Shown: positions 1-6,306 of the stretch, piece by piece
Numbering within the stretch: position 1 is the first letter of the stretch
How the letters are laid out: each line of letters starts with the position of its first letter
Assembly (NCBI GenBank): GCA_937892105.1
Contig: CALAUZ010000068.1
Span: 1 to 12,935 of the forward strand
DNA length: 12,935 nt
Source of the DNA: an uncultured Fretibacterium sp.
GTDB lineage: Bacteria > Synergistota > Synergistia > Synergistales > Aminobacteriaceae
Reading direction: 5' to 3'
The notes under the pieces: model-generated
What the model saw: the letters and a program-made list of their open reading frames with translations, nothing else
Database searches by the model: none
What the model was told of the DNA's origin: nothing
Translations under genes and position numbers: made by a program

Positions 1-1104
1 GCTGTGTGGGACGCGATAAGAGATTACGTTCAAGTCGCTCTTCTCGCTATCGGCTCTCTTATAGATGCGGCGTTCCAGATTATTATGATTCCGTTCAACT
101 TTATCTGGGAGAACTGCAAAGAGAGCGCAAAGGCCGCGTGGGACAAGATTCGCGACGGTATTAGTGAAACGATGAATCTTATCGGCGGCCTGTTAGAGAA
201 GAGCTGGGAGGGCATCAAGAGCGCAATTTCTTCAGTACTCACGGCCAACATACCTTCCATAGCTGATTTTATCTCTAAAAAATGGGAATGGATAAAAGAC
301 ACAGTGTCTAACGCTATGGAAGCAGCGCGGGATAAAATCGTCGGATCGTGGGAAACTGTAAAGGAGAAAGTGTCTTCTCTGGTTGATAGCGTTACGACAT
401 GGATTGGCGACAAGTGGGCCGCTGCAAAAGAACGCCTCTCAAGCATAACCGACAGCATAAAGGAATACGTCTCTGATAAGTGGAATGCCTTGAAAGACAG
501 CGTTTCAAGTATTGCTGATAGCATATCGACATACGTATCCGGCAAATGGGACGCGATTAAAGATTACACGTCAGGTGTATGGGATCGGACAAAAGATTAT
601 GTTCTCGGCATTTGGGATTCAATAAAAGAGGGCATCTCATCACGGCTTCAAGGCATGTGGGACAGCGTGAAGAACATGTTTTCAGGAATGTGGCAGACTA
701 TCAGTAATATTATCCAAAGAATAAAAGACTGCTTTAGCTTTGAGTGGAGACTGCCAAAGATAAAATTGCCTCACTTCAAGATAACAGGCTCGTTTTCTCT
801 GTCACCTCCATCAGTTCCGCATCTCTCAATTGAGTGGTATAGAAAGGCTATGAATGACGCTTACATCCTAGACAGCCCGACAATCTTCGGAACTGCTGGT
901 GGCAAGCTGCTTGGCGGAGGAGAAGCTGGGACAGAGGCGATAGTCGGTACGGATAAGCTTGGATCAATGATAAGAGATGCGGTAGCCTCAGTGATTGGCA
1001 ACGGCAGCACAACAGTTATCCCTGTGTACATCGGTCAAGAGAGGATTGAGGAGATAGTAGTCAGAGCAAATCAAAGCATAAATTACAGGAGTGGAGGGAG
1101 ATAG
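1..1104 (+). CDS. Phage tail tape measure protein, C-terminal part (5' truncated)
   Basis: This is the C-terminal 367 codons of a tail length tape measure protein, which lies inside the tail tube, sets its length and is ejected with the DNA. The frame is open at the first base, so the true start lies upstream and the GTG at position 4 is probably not a start. Residues about 60-235 form a tryptophan-periodic helical repeat (KWDAIKD, KWNALKDSVSS, IWDSIKEGISS) with roughly 11-residue spacing, typical of the alpha-helical body of these proteins. A glycine-rich segment (GGKLLGGGEAGTEAIVG) and a short C-terminal strand region ending NYRSGGR follow; both are usual ends of this family. The gene ends in TAG two bases before the next ATG, and the next gene's Shine-Dalgarno (GGAGGGAG) lies inside the last codons. 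If TAG were read through, only four more codons precede a TAA. Confidence 0.88.
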   Translation, partial: AVWDAIRDYVQVALLAIGSLIDAAFQIIMIPFNFIWENCKESAKAAWDKIRDGISETMNLIGGLLEKSWEGIKSAISSVLTANIPSIADFISKKWEWIKDTVSNAMEAARDKIVGSWETVKEKVSSLVDSVTTWIGDKWAAAKERLSSITDSIKEYVSDKWNALKDSVSSIADSISTYVSGKWDAIKDYTSGVWDRTKDYVLGIWDSIKEGISSRLQGMWDSVKNMFSGMWQTISNIIQRIKDCFSFEWRLPKIKLPHFKITGSFSLSPPSVPHLSIEWYRKAMNDAYILDSPTIFGTAGGKLLGGGEAGTEAIVGTDKLGSMIRDAVASVIGNGSTTVIPVYIGQERIEEIVVRANQSINYRSGGR

Positions 1105-1106
1105 AC

Positions 1107-1463
1107 ATGCTTATAAAATTCGACAATGAAGAAATCATTGAGCCACAATCTTGGTCTGAAGACAGCGAAGTCATCGAAACGGTCAATGAAACTGAGGCCG
1201 GTACGGAGCAGGTCGCGGTTTTACGATATGATAAGCTGTCAATTTCCTGCTCCTTTCAGTGCTCGCATCGCTGGGCTAAAAAGCTTAAGGCTTACAGCAA
1301 AAAAGATGAAATCAGTGTCAGTTTTTATGATATTTTGACGGAAGAAAACGCTGTACGAAAGATGCGTATCAGAGACTTTAAGGCATCACTTGTAGAAAAT
1401 AGCTGGAAAACTCCAGGCACAAACGGCTTGTGGGTTATCTCCTTTAATCTTGTCGAGTTTTAA
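1107..1463 (+). CDS. Small phage tail protein (118 aa)
   Basis: This is a small tail component between the tape measure gene and the hub-like gene, the position usually held by a distal tail or tail-completion protein. It begins MLIKFDNEEIIEPQSW, has alternating strand-rich segments and ends in a beta strand (WVISFNLVEF), consistent with a compact beta-sandwich. Layout and size resemble the ~110-residue tail proteins grouped as DUF6711, but that assignment is from memory of the pattern and is tentative. The ATG is preceded by GGAGGGAG at a good distance, and the gene is two bases from its upstream neighbour and 15 from the next, so the three are probably co-translated from one late transcript. 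It has no cysteine pair, signal peptide or enzyme motif. Confidence 0.7.
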   Translation: MLIKFDNEEIIEPQSWSEDSEVIETVNETEAGTEQVAVLRYDKLSISCSFQCSHRWAKKLKAYSKKDEISVSFYDILTEENAVRKMRIRDFKASLVENSWKTPGTNGLWVISFNLVEF

Positions 1464-1478
1464 GGGGGAGAGCCGCTC

Positions 1479-3602
1479 ATGTACCAAGTAAGCAATGCCT
1501 ACAAGTCAGCAATGCATAACAGCGTCCAGCGGTTTAAGATAAAAGGCAAAGTCGGAGAGGTCAATTTTGATGATAATAATGTTCTCTCCGGCTCTTTGTC
1601 CATCACAAATCAGTGTTCCGGCTCGGATAATATCGAAATCGGTCAGGTCTATATCGGTGAGCTTAACTGTACTTTTATAAATCTCGATGTTGACGGCTGG
1701 TACGGAAAGACTATTACTCTCTCTTTCGGACAGGGAATTGGAAATGATAGCTATGAGTATATCCCTCTTGGAGTTTTTACGGTCAGTGAGGCTGAGAACA
1801 CATCATCAGGTATAGTTATAAAGGCTTATGATAATATTTCAAAATTAGACAAAGCATCTTCCTCTCTCAGTACAGGGGCAACACCATATAATCTGGTTAA
1901 AAACATTTGCTCTTCCTGTGGTGTTAGTCTTGAGACAACAGAAAGGGATTTTAAGTCATTTGCAAACGGCAAAGTAACACTGAGCTTGTACACAGAGAAT
2001 GACATCAGCACTTATCGAGACGCTATTAGCTGGATTGCTCAGGCTTGCGGCTGTTTTGTGACCGCCAGCAGGACTGGAGGAATTCTCTTTAAGCCCTATG
2101 GTGGAGATTTCGTTGATACCATAGATGATGAACACAGATTCACGGGGTGCAGTTTTTCTGACTTTGCAACTCGATACACCGGAATGTCTGTGGTTAATAT
2201 TGAAAAGCAGACAACAAGCTACTATTCCGTCTCACCGGACAACGCCTTGACGTACAATCTCGGTTCTAACCCTTATTTGCAGATTCAAGTATCGCACTCC
2301 CTGACCACGATGAGGCAAGCAGTCCTTATGGCATTAACGGCGATTGATTACGTGCCGTTTAGAGCAACATGTATCGGCAACCCCGCTTATGATTTGGGAG
2401 ATGTATTGGTCTTTTCGGACGGCATCGCTGATGGCAGTAAAAAGTATTGCATCACGAAATTTGCCTGGACTTACGGCCGTAGCTACACCATGGAAGGTGT
2501 TGGGAAGAATCCTGCTCTGGCCAGTGCCATGAGTAAGAGCGATAAGAATCTTGCAGGGCTAATCGGCAGAACCGATGGCAGTAACCTTTTCAAGTGTGTA
2601 GTTCTCCGGAACGGAAGTGCTATCAGCATCGGTGACGGTGAGAAAAAGTCAGTTCTTTTTGCGAATTATATCCTGACAAATCCTAGTCATGTCCGTTTTA
2701 ACTTTGAGGTGCTGCTCACTGTTGCGGCTACGGAGTCCACAGATAATTTAGCCGGTGTTGCTGTGAGTAGTGACGGCACTCTTACTCTTACCCCCACGAC
2801 TAATTTAGCCAATGCTAATGTGAGTGATGACGGTACATTGACATTAACTCCACGACCGATATCAGGTTTTGCTACAGTTAAAGCTATCTATAAATCTGAT
2901 GGAACAGAAATCACTACTCGCTATCCGATCGAGACTTTACCATCGGGCAAGCATATTCTCACGCTCCAATATGATCTCGATTTTGATGACTCTATCGCGC
3001 ACACTTTTGGCCTGTGGCTTGAGGTTTCAGGCGGTTCTGTGACCATCGCTCCACAAGACGCGTATGAGGTCATCTCATCGACTGGCTTGGCTGCCAATAA
3101 TAACTGGGAAGGGACGTTTCGGGGCGAGGACGGCAATCTTTACATCGTCATTGATGGTGTTGCTCATAAAATCCCTGATAAGATCGGGATTGGGCGATAC
3201 CCGACTAAACAGTCCTACGCAGCTGATGAATCTATCGACTACACAGGGCTTGTTGTCAATGCTGTTTTTGGGGACGGAACGAAAACTACTATCACAGATG
3301 ATTGCGACATCAATCCCAAAGCTGGCTCTCCCTACGACAGCCAAGATGACGCGTATGTTGAAGTCACATACACAATTTGGACGGTAGAGTATACCACAGG
3401 CTTTGACCTAACTAACAACTACATTTTAAGACTTGAGGTTACGGCCTTGCCGGCTAAGGTCAATTACAAGTACGGAGAAATCATTGATTACACTGGTTTA
3501 GTGGTTAAGGCAGTGTACAGAGACGGCACAGAAGTCGATGTTACCGATGACTGCATCATCACGCCAGAGGAGGGGAGCGCGTTTGACTACAATAATCAAT
3601 AA
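1479..3602 (+). CDS. Tail/baseplate hub protein with C-terminal Big_3 Ig-like modules
   Basis: This 707-residue protein is probably the baseplate hub or tail-associated protein at the tail tip. Residues 1-350 (starting MYQVSNAYKSAM, with ITNQCSG, YIPLGVFTV, YDNISKLDK and SLYTENDISTYRDAISW) match the N-terminal domain I recall from many Clostridia prophage tail proteins. Residues about 360-560 are an added beta-rich region with an internal 19-residue duplication (GTLTLTP twice). Residues about 565-650 are a bacterial Ig-like group 3 (Big_3) domain with the IDYTGLVV...VTDDC signature, and 650-707 begin a second one that stops at EEGSAFDYNNQ, roughly two-thirds through the fold. The missing strands look like the first 25 residues encoded at 4709. 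The ATG has GGGGGAG eight bases upstream. The stop is TAA, and the last 20 bases overlap the next gene. Confidence 0.82.
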   Translation: MYQVSNAYKSAMHNSVQRFKIKGKVGEVNFDDNNVLSGSLSITNQCSGSDNIEIGQVYIGELNCTFINLDVDGWYGKTITLSFGQGIGNDSYEYIPLGVFTVSEAENTSSGIVIKAYDNISKLDKASSSLSTGATPYNLVKNICSSCGVSLETTERDFKSFANGKVTLSLYTENDISTYRDAISWIAQACGCFVTASRTGGILFKPYGGDFVDTIDDEHRFTGCSFSDFATRYTGMSVVNIEKQTTSYYSVSPDNALTYNLGSNPYLQIQVSHSLTTMRQAVLMALTAIDYVPFRATCIGNPAYDLGDVLVFSDGIADGSKKYCITKFAWTYGRSYTMEGVGKNPALASAMSKSDKNLAGLIGRTDGSNLFKCVVLRNGSAISIGDGEKKSVLFANYILTNPSHVRFNFEVLLTVAATESTDNLAGVAVSSDGTLTLTPTTNLANANVSDDGTLTLTPRPISGFATVKAIYKSDGTEITTRYPIETLPSGKHILTLQYDLDFDDSIAHTFGLWLEVSGGSVTIAPQDAYEVISSTGLAANNNWEGTFRGEDGNLYIVIDGVAHKIPDKIGIGRYPTKQSYAADESIDYTGLVVNAVFGDGTKTTITDDCDINPKAGSPYDSQDDAYVEVTYTIWTVEYTTGFDLTNNYILRLEVTALPAKVNYKYGEIIDYTGLVVKAVYRDGTEVDVTDDCIITPEEGSAFDYNNQ
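2744..2858 (+). repeat. 57-bp internal tandem duplication in the tail hub gene
   Basis: The decamer TAATTTAGCC occurs at 2744 and again at 2801, exactly 57 bases apart. The following 19 codons of each unit are related, both ending GTLTLTP. The duplication is in frame and lies in the linker before the Big_3 modules. The copies have diverged, mostly at third positions, so the event is not recent. Confidence 0.65.
3566..3585 (+). promoter_or_regulatory. Ribosome binding site deciding a TTG start inside the upstream gene
   Basis: AGAGGAGGGG (3566-3575) sits seven bases before a TTG at 3583-3585. From this TTG the protein reads MTTIINKINKVVYGQTTLLDL, which matches the usual N-terminus of phage fibre proteins of the form NKVxYGxxTLIDLTxDTV. 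The same bases encode PEEGSAF in the preceding gene, so ribosomes finishing that gene at 3602 pass over this start, implying translational coupling. Confidence 0.6.
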
Positions 3603-4215
3603 AATCAATAAAGTTGTTTATGGACAGACCACGCTTCTTGACCTGACGGGCGATACGGTAACAGCGGCTCATATTGACAGCGGTTACACAGCCCATGACG
3701 CAAGCGGAGCGGTCATAACCGGCACAAGTACTAAGGACGCCGATACCTCAGACGCGACGGCCTCAGCCGCTGACATACTCTCCGGCCAGACGGCTTACGC
3801 CAACGGGACGAAGCTGACAGGGACGATGGTCAATCGGGGAGCAGTGAATGGGACAATAAGCGCGAAAGCGGAGATATACACAGTGGCCGAAGGATACCAC
3901 AACGGCTCCGGCTCTGTGAGTATTGACTCTACTGAACAGGACAAGATAATTCCTGAGAACATCAGAGACGGCATCACTATTTTAGGAGTCACTGGTTCTT
4001 ACTCAGGCAGCGGCGGCAGTGGCGGTGGCGGAACTGATACTTCTGACGCGACCGCGTCTGCATCAGATATTATCGCAGGACAAACAGCCTACATCAGTTC
4101 TGGCAAGGTAACTGGAACAATGGCCAATAACGGGGCTGTGTCTGGCATAATCTCTCTACCGCGTCAGGCTCTTACACGGTGGCCGAAGGCTATCACAACG
4201 GCTCTGGCTCTGTGA
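3583..4215 (+). CDS. Phage tail fibre-like protein with DTSDATASA repeats, 5' part (frameshifted)
   Basis: I chose the TTG at 3583 because of the strong ribosome binding site and because the resulting N-terminus (KVVYGQTTLLDLTGDTV...GYTAHDASGAVITGT) is a familiar opening of phage fibre proteins; the frame is open further upstream to at least 3538. After this opening come an ~87-residue module (DTSDATASAADILSGQTAYANG... to GITILGVTGSY), a Gly/Ser linker (SGSGGSGGGG) and a second copy of the module. The second copy is in register up to GAVSGIIS (about position 4155), after which this frame reads unrelated residues and ends at TGA 4213-4215. The real continuation (GSYTVAEGYHNGSGSVSIDS) is in the -1 frame. 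This is therefore the 5' part of one broken gene reaching 4676. Its role is probably a structural tail appendage; no receptor-binding function can be assigned. Confidence 0.7.
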   Translation: MTTIINKINKVVYGQTTLLDLTGDTVTAAHIDSGYTAHDASGAVITGTSTKDADTSDATASAADILSGQTAYANGTKLTGTMVNRGAVNGTISAKAEIYTVAEGYHNGSGSVSIDSTEQDKIIPENIRDGITILGVTGSYSGSGGSGGGGTDTSDATASASDIIAGQTAYISSGKVTGTMANNGAVSGIISLPRQALTRWPKAITTALAL

Positions 4216-4299
4216 GTATCGACTCTGCTGAACAAGCAAAGCTAATCCCTGAGAACATTCGCTCTGGCATTTCTATCTTGGGAGTATCAGGAGCGATAA
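3742..4299 (+). repeat. Two tandem copies of an ~87-residue fibre module
   Basis: Copy 1 occupies 3742-4002 and copy 2 occupies 4036-4299, separated by a Gly/Ser-coding linker. Both run DTSDATASAxDI..GQTAY...GTM...GAVxGxIS...YTVAEGYHNGSGSVSIDS...IPENIRxGIxILGV. Copy 2 is one base short near 4155 relative to an in-frame copy, which causes the frameshift. The nucleotide sequences have diverged at many third positions, so the duplication is older than the indel. Confidence 0.8.
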
Positions 4300-4676
4300 A
4301 CACAGCCGCCCTTGAGCCAACCACATTGAGATGTGGCTGGGTAGGCACAGGAAATGGCATCTGGACATATGAAAGTCCGACAGACTCGCTGGCCGATATG
4401 TACGAGGTTACAGCAGGTCATGAGTACTGGCTCACGCTTGGGGCTACTGTCGGAACCAGATTCAGAGCGATGTTCACGACGATTGACGTATCGACGATAA
4501 CATCGGGAACAGTGCAAGGTACTGCGCTAAATACGAAAAACATTAGCGATCCTCCGCCATTCCAGAATTTATGGTATACACCAAGTGAGGACGGTTACAT
4601 TGTAGTTCAGAAAGATAATGTTGGTAATACGGACGTCAAAACTTATCTTTATGATAAGACAGCATCTTGGTTATAG
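4179..4676 (+). CDS. Tail fibre-like protein, 3' part in the shifted frame
   Basis: This is the continuation of the gene starting at 3583 in the -1 frame. The frame is homologous from about position 4158 (TASGSYTVAEG). The first possible start (GTG 4179) has no Shine-Dalgarno sequence, so independent translation is unlikely. It completes the second DTSDATASA module (to ILGVSGAI) and then carries a ~120-residue domain (YEVTAGHEYWLTLGATVGTRFRAMF ... GYIVVQKDNVG ... VKTYLYD). That domain recurs twice downstream, near 6262-6600 and 6850-7240. The fold is probably a beta-sandwich of the carbohydrate-binding or adhesin kind, but I do not recognise a named family. It ends in TAG at 4674-4676, 32 bases before the next ATG. 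Reading through this TAG would add 33 out-of-frame residues overlapping the next gene, so here TAG is most likely a true stop. Confidence 0.6.
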   Translation: MAEGYHNGSGSVSIDSAEQAKLIPENIRSGISILGVSGAINTAALEPTTLRCGWVGTGNGIWTYESPTDSLADMYEVTAGHEYWLTLGATVGTRFRAMFTTIDVSTITSGTVQGTALNTKNISDPPPFQNLWYTPSEDGYIVVQKDNVGNTDVKTYLYDKTASWL

Positions 4677-4708
4677 GAACACTTGACAATATGGGGAGGT
4701 GAGAAAGA

Positions 4709-5884
4709 ATGGCAAACTATCCAGTATCTATTGTTTATGACGATGGTTCTGATGTACAGGAGGGCAGCTTTAACTTAAACGCGATACTGCTGTCAAAGAT
4801 CGAAGTAACTACAAATCCAACGAAGATGACCTATCGTATAGGAGAAACTATGGACTACACTGGCATGGTAGTTACTGCGACGTATGATGATGATACGACC
4901 TCGGTAGTCACAAATAACTGTGTAATTACTCCTGCGGCGGGAGATGCATTTGAGTCTCCGGTAGAGATAGTCTATGCAGAGGGACAAAATGAGAAAAGCT
5001 GCTCATTAGCTTTAACAGAAATAACTCTCCAAAGAATCTATATCGCTTCTCAACCAGCCAAAACGACATACAAGGCTGGAGATAATATCGATTACACAGG
5101 ACTGTCCGTAAAGGCTGTTTATTCTGATGAGAGTGAAGTTGATATTACCGGGCGGTGTTCTTTTTCAGCCGAAGAGGGAACGGCGTTTAACCCAGATGAC
5201 GATACCAGTGTGGAAATCTCATATCTGGATTGCTCCATCTTTTTGAACTTAACCGCGATCACTCTGACTGGCATAGCGATAACATCAAATCCGACAAAAA
5301 CGGCGTATCGTTCCGGCGAAGCTATCGACTACACAGGGCTTGTGGTTACTGCATCATACTCTGATGGCAGTACAGAAATTGTTACAAGTTCATGCACCAT
5401 CACCCCAAGAGCCGGAAAAGCCTTTGATCCTGATACAGATACCAGAGTGGAAATCAGCTACTCAGAGATAGCGGAGGACTCGGCTATAACTACAACACTT
5501 ACATTGACCGAGATACCTGATATTTACCTGACCGGAATATCTGTTACAGCTAATCCGACAAAAACAGCATACAAATCAGGACAGATTATCGACTACACTG
5601 GTCTGGTCGTTACTGCAACATACTCCGATGGAAGCACCGCTGACGTTACAAGCTCATGCGCCATCACACCGGCGGCTGGCAAGTCGTTCGACCCTGATAC
5701 TGATACTGACATGGTTATCTCTTACTCTGAGGGCGGTGAGGGCGGTGAACTGGCAACAGCAAGCCTTATCCTGTCTGAAATCTCCCTTACTGGCTTGCAG
5801 GTTACTACCAATCCCAATAAGACAGCCTACAAGCATGATGAGCGCATTAGTTATACCGGCATGGTCGTTACAGCGAGTTACTAG
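4709..5884 (+). CDS. Big_3 Ig-like repeat fibre/adhesin protein, interrupted by in-frame TAG
   Basis: This is an array of bacterial Ig-like group 3 domains, likely forming the stalk of a tail fibre or an accessory decoration binding cell surfaces or mucus. The ATG has an almost ideal ribosome binding site (GGAGGTGA, 4695-4702, six bases away). Residues 1-25 (VSIVYDDGSDVQEGSFNLNAI) look like the last strands of a Big_3 domain whose first part is missing. Full domains start near residues 26, 108, 187 and 274, each with NPTKxxYxxGExIDYTGLVVTAxYSDGS and SSCxITPxAGKxFDPDTDT. A fifth starts near 361 and stops at VVTASY followed by TAG, exactly where siblings have a serine, aspartate or arginine codon before DGS/DGT. 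The same frame continues after the TAG with DGSSLDVTSDCSIIP, so the stop lies inside the domain. It is therefore a broken gene, an amber-suppressed one, or a sequencing error. Confidence 0.75.
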   Translation: MANYPVSIVYDDGSDVQEGSFNLNAILLSKIEVTTNPTKMTYRIGETMDYTGMVVTATYDDDTTSVVTNNCVITPAAGDAFESPVEIVYAEGQNEKSCSLALTEITLQRIYIASQPAKTTYKAGDNIDYTGLSVKAVYSDESEVDITGRCSFSAEEGTAFNPDDDTSVEISYLDCSIFLNLTAITLTGIAITSNPTKTAYRSGEAIDYTGLVVTASYSDGSTEIVTSSCTITPRAGKAFDPDTDTRVEISYSEIAEDSAITTTLTLTEIPDIYLTGISVTANPTKTAYKSGQIIDYTGLVVTATYSDGSTADVTSSCAITPAAGKSFDPDTDTDMVISYSEGGEGGELATASLILSEISLTGLQVTTNPNKTAYKHDERISYTGMVVTASY

Positions 5885-6257
5885 GACGGAAGCTCGCTCG
5901 ATGTTACTAGCGATTGCTCCATTATCCCACCAAGTAACAAGAAGTTTGACGCTGATACTGATACTTACGTTGAGATAACCTATTTCGATATGAGTTGTAT
6001 GCTAACTTTAACCCCTGTAATCCCAACCGCTTTACAGGTAACAACAAGGCCAAACAAGGCAACGTACTCATACGTACTCAGACAACTCAACCGATAACGT
6101 TACAGCTAAATGCTCCTTCTCCCCTGCTAACGGTAAACTGTTCAACCCCGATACTGATGAGACTTGCACTATTACTTATCTTGAGGGTAACAATGAGCTG
6201 ACATGCACTCTATCCTTGACGGGCGCAATGACCCTCAAGCTGTGCTGTCCCTGCTGA
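5885..6257 (+). pseudogene. Continuation of the Big_3 array beyond the TAG, with deletion and frameshift
   Basis: After the TAG the original frame stays open to TAA 6095-6097 and finishes the fifth Big_3 domain (DGSSLDVTSDCSIIP...DTDTYVEITYFD). A sixth domain begins LQVTTRPNKATY. There the GExIDYTGLVVTA strands are missing, and the domain resumes in another frame as TYSDNSTDNVTAKCSFSPANGKLFNPDTDETCTITY. The junction is the near-tandem ACGTACTCA-T-ACGTACTCA (6062-6080), and comparison with siblings implies a net loss of about 41 bases. The second frame ends at TGA 6255-6257, and homology shifts again to the frame of the downstream large gene. No start codon with a ribosome binding site is seen here, so this reads as the damaged middle of what was one gene from 4709 to 8829. 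Confidence 0.6.
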
Positions 6258-6306
6258 GCCTTATGTATTTGACCAGAACAGCGGCTATATCACTAACGGC
6301 GCATGG

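Noticed and set aside
30..545. Reverse-strand frame of 171 codons opposite the tape measure gene
   Set aside because: The helical repeat of the tape measure lacks stop complements by chance; no start site or domain is seen.
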